Source: an uncultured Collinsella sp. (lineage in GTDB: Bacteria; Actinomycetota; Coriobacteriia; Coriobacteriales; Coriobacteriaceae). From it: 26,025 bases of DNA. Both the position numbers and the translations under genes were made by a program. Below, piece after piece: positions 24,623 to 26,025 of the stretch (position 1 is its first letter; every line of letters starts with the position of its first letter). The DNA lies in the NCBI GenBank assembly GCA_947002045.1, contig CAMQJB010000028.1, forward strand, positions 1 to 26,025. Direction: 5' to 3'. The notes under the pieces are model-generated. The model worked only from the letters and a program-made list of their open reading frames with translations. It ran no database searches and was not told the DNA's origin.

Positions 24623-25867
24623 ATGGAATGCCCTTATTGCGGTGCATTGTTGCCCGATGACGCTAGTTTTTGCTCTGAGTGTGGATCGCCTCTTGCCGCG
24701 CCCTCGCCGACTGTGCCCGCTCCCGAAGATCCCTATACTACGCCCCAGACCGTGTCACAGAGTCCTGCCTTTTCTTGGCGCGACGGCGAGGCCGCTACGG
24801 CGGCAACGGTGGAGTTGCCTAAGGCGGATGTTGCCTCGAAAGCAGACGAGCAGCCGGTGGCGGCACCCGGCGCGTCTGAGCCCGCTGCGCTCGAATCCGA
24901 TTCGGACGCCACGCGTGTAGTCGATCCCTTGTCAGACTTTGGCACTACGATCGAGGATGTGGAAACTGAGCCTGCCTGCCATGCCGATTTTGGTTCTACG
25001 CCGCTCAGTGAGGAAGAGCAGCTCGAGCAGGACCGCGAGAGCCTCAAGACGGCCAAGGCCGAGTACAAGCTGGCACGCAAGCGCCTGGGCAAGTCGTATG
25101 CGCCCGCCATCGCCGCCGGCGTTATTGTCGTTGCCGCCTTGTGCGCGGGAACCGGCTGGGCGGGCTACTCATATGGTTTGGCCCATCCGCAAAATACGGA
25201 GCAGATTCAAAAGCTCAAGAAGCAGCTTGAATCTTCCAAGGACGAACTCATAAAAACGCAAGACGAGCTCGATCAGACAAAGTCCGACCTTAAGGATGCT
25301 AAGGCGGAGCTCAAGACCGCAAGCAAGAACGGCGAGGACGCCAGCTCCAATGCCGAGGGCTCTTCCACGACGGGCAATGCGACCTCGTCGATCACCACGA
25401 CCTCTGGTAGCACGGCGAAGCTCAACATCGATAAGCCCACGAGCTTTGCCAACACCACGTGGCGCGGGGCACTTAAGGAGACGGGCAACTCTTGGGGCCA
25501 TACTTGCTACGGCGCGAGCAAAAACGACCTTGTGATTGTGTTTAAGAGCATCAGCGATTCCGGCGAAGCGGTTGCAGACATCTCGGCCACGCTGCATGCC
25601 CACGATACCTACAACGCCGAAAAAACCGTCGCCCAATCCGATGGTGACGACTATCGCACCTACACGGACGTCACCGGTACGTTTGTTAGAAACAAGGGTT
25701 TTGAATTCTCGCTTCCCGTCGAGGAGGACGGCTGCGACCTTACGGTTACGGGTGTACCTAAAAAGAAGAACGGCAAGTACTACCTGAATACCACAGTCGA
25801 ATCGGGAGACGGCGCCGTTAATATGGGAACGCGCATCACGGATTCCTTTGAGCTTATGATTTCCTAG
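24623..25867 (+). CDS. Zinc-ribbon membrane protein with coiled coil and extracellular C-terminal domain
   Basis: A 414-residue protein. N-terminal zinc ribbon MECPYCGALLPDDASFCSECG (Cys3, 6, 17, 20), then an Ala/Pro/Glu/Asp-rich disordered cytoplasmic stretch with several Thr (TVELPKADV, DATRVVDPL, FGTTIEDVE) that could be phosphorylated. One membrane helix lies at about 158-182 (APAIAAGVIVVAALCAGTGWAGYSYG), followed by a coiled coil at about 190-235 (QIQKLKKQLESSKDELIKTQDELDQTKSDL), a Ser/Thr linker and a beta-rich domain from about 270 (FANTTWRGALKETGNSWGHTCYGASKND...). The start at 24623 follows GAGAGG; a longer in-frame start at 24482 lies in the promoter gap. Divergent from the FHA gene, it may be part of one kinase-FHA signalling module. 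The outer domain's ligand is unknown. Confidence 0.85.
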   Translation: MECPYCGALLPDDASFCSECGSPLAAPSPTVPAPEDPYTTPQTVSQSPAFSWRDGEAATAATVELPKADVASKADEQPVAAPGASEPAALESDSDATRVVDPLSDFGTTIEDVETEPACHADFGSTPLSEEEQLEQDRESLKTAKAEYKLARKRLGKSYAPAIAAGVIVVAALCAGTGWAGYSYGLAHPQNTEQIQKLKKQLESSKDELIKTQDELDQTKSDLKDAKAELKTASKNGEDASSNAEGSSTTGNATSSITTTSGSTAKLNIDKPTSFANTTWRGALKETGNSWGHTCYGASKNDLVIVFKSISDSGEAVADISATLHAHDTYNAEKTVAQSDGDDYRTYTDVTGTFVRNKGFEFSLPVEEDGCDLTVTGVPKKKNGKYYLNTTVESGDGAVNMGTRITDSFELMIS

Positions 25868-25890
25868 TGTTGCCGGCGTTCGATGCATAG

Positions 25891-26018
25891 GGCGGCGGGG
25901 GGGGGGGGGGGGGGGGGGGGGGGGTGTGGGGGGCCCCCCCCCCCCCCGGGGGGGGGGGGGGGGGTGGGGGGGGGGGGGCGGCCCCCCCCCCCCCCGGCGG
26001 GGGGGGGGGGGGGGGGTG
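25891..26018. other. G/C homopolymer, likely sequencing or assembly artefact
   Basis: From about 25891 the sequence is almost only long G runs with two C blocks and a few T. It is unlike anything else in the window and has the look of low-signal base calls at a contig end. No feature should be called here. Confidence 0.85.
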
Positions 26019-26025
26019 GACAAAA

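Noticed and set aside
25169..26023. Pro/Gly-rich protein reading into the window end on the minus strand
   Set aside because: Its start lies in the G/C artefact and the rest is antisense to the zinc-ribbon membrane protein.

Overview
This looks like a chromosomal contig end from a high-GC member of the Coriobacteriia, most likely Collinsella or a close relative. That assignment is inferred from codon use, gene content and the style of the intergenic repeats; there is no rRNA to confirm it. Nearly all genes are ordinary metabolic or housekeeping genes with strong GC-rich codon bias. That bias also creates long antisense open frames, which I have left out.

Layout, left to right. Positions 1-1720 hold a truncated VanZ-like membrane protein, an ArsC/Spx-like thioredoxin-fold protein, an unrecognised small protein on the minus strand, and a tRNA-Gln/tRNA-Glu pair with its own promoter and terminator. 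Positions 1815-4161 hold a TPR protein overlapping smpB, then a flavin reductase and a 47-residue rubredoxin that together look like an electron-transfer pair. Next come an Nramp-type Mn/Fe transporter (minus) and the glutamate synthase pair gltB-gltD (plus). Positions 12884-16806 hold an orphan hypothetical gene, a nuclease-like (DUF559-type) protein and a metal-dependent amidohydrolase. On the minus strand, 16914-20653 carries a membrane zinc-ribbon protein and a copper operon copA-copZ-csoR, with a CsoR-type operator inside the copA promoter. The last 4.6 kb holds a transmembrane Ser/Thr kinase, an FHA protein and a divergent zinc-ribbon/coiled-coil membrane protein, which together look like a phospho-signalling module. 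The final ~130 bases are a G/C homopolymer artefact.

The most unusual content is not coding. Five intergenic arrays (18 units in total) are built from a 57-base unit. Each unit has a 16-base arm close to GTCTCGATCTGTAACA, a 25-base core and the inverted arm. Units repeat every 80 bases (81 in two cases), so the 16-mer recurs about every 40 bases in alternating orientation. Two arrays flank the Nramp gene, two flank the nuclease-like gene, and the longest lies between the copper operon promoter and the kinase gene. I do not recognise this family. It may be a REP/BIME-like palindromic repeat system, a protein-binding array or a structured RNA. The nuclease-like gene enclosed by two arrays is the best local candidate for a partner, but that is only a hypothesis. 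Three further long perfect or nested inverted repeats (4161-4245, 17443-17489, 17850-17914) suggest a genome rich in intergenic palindromes.
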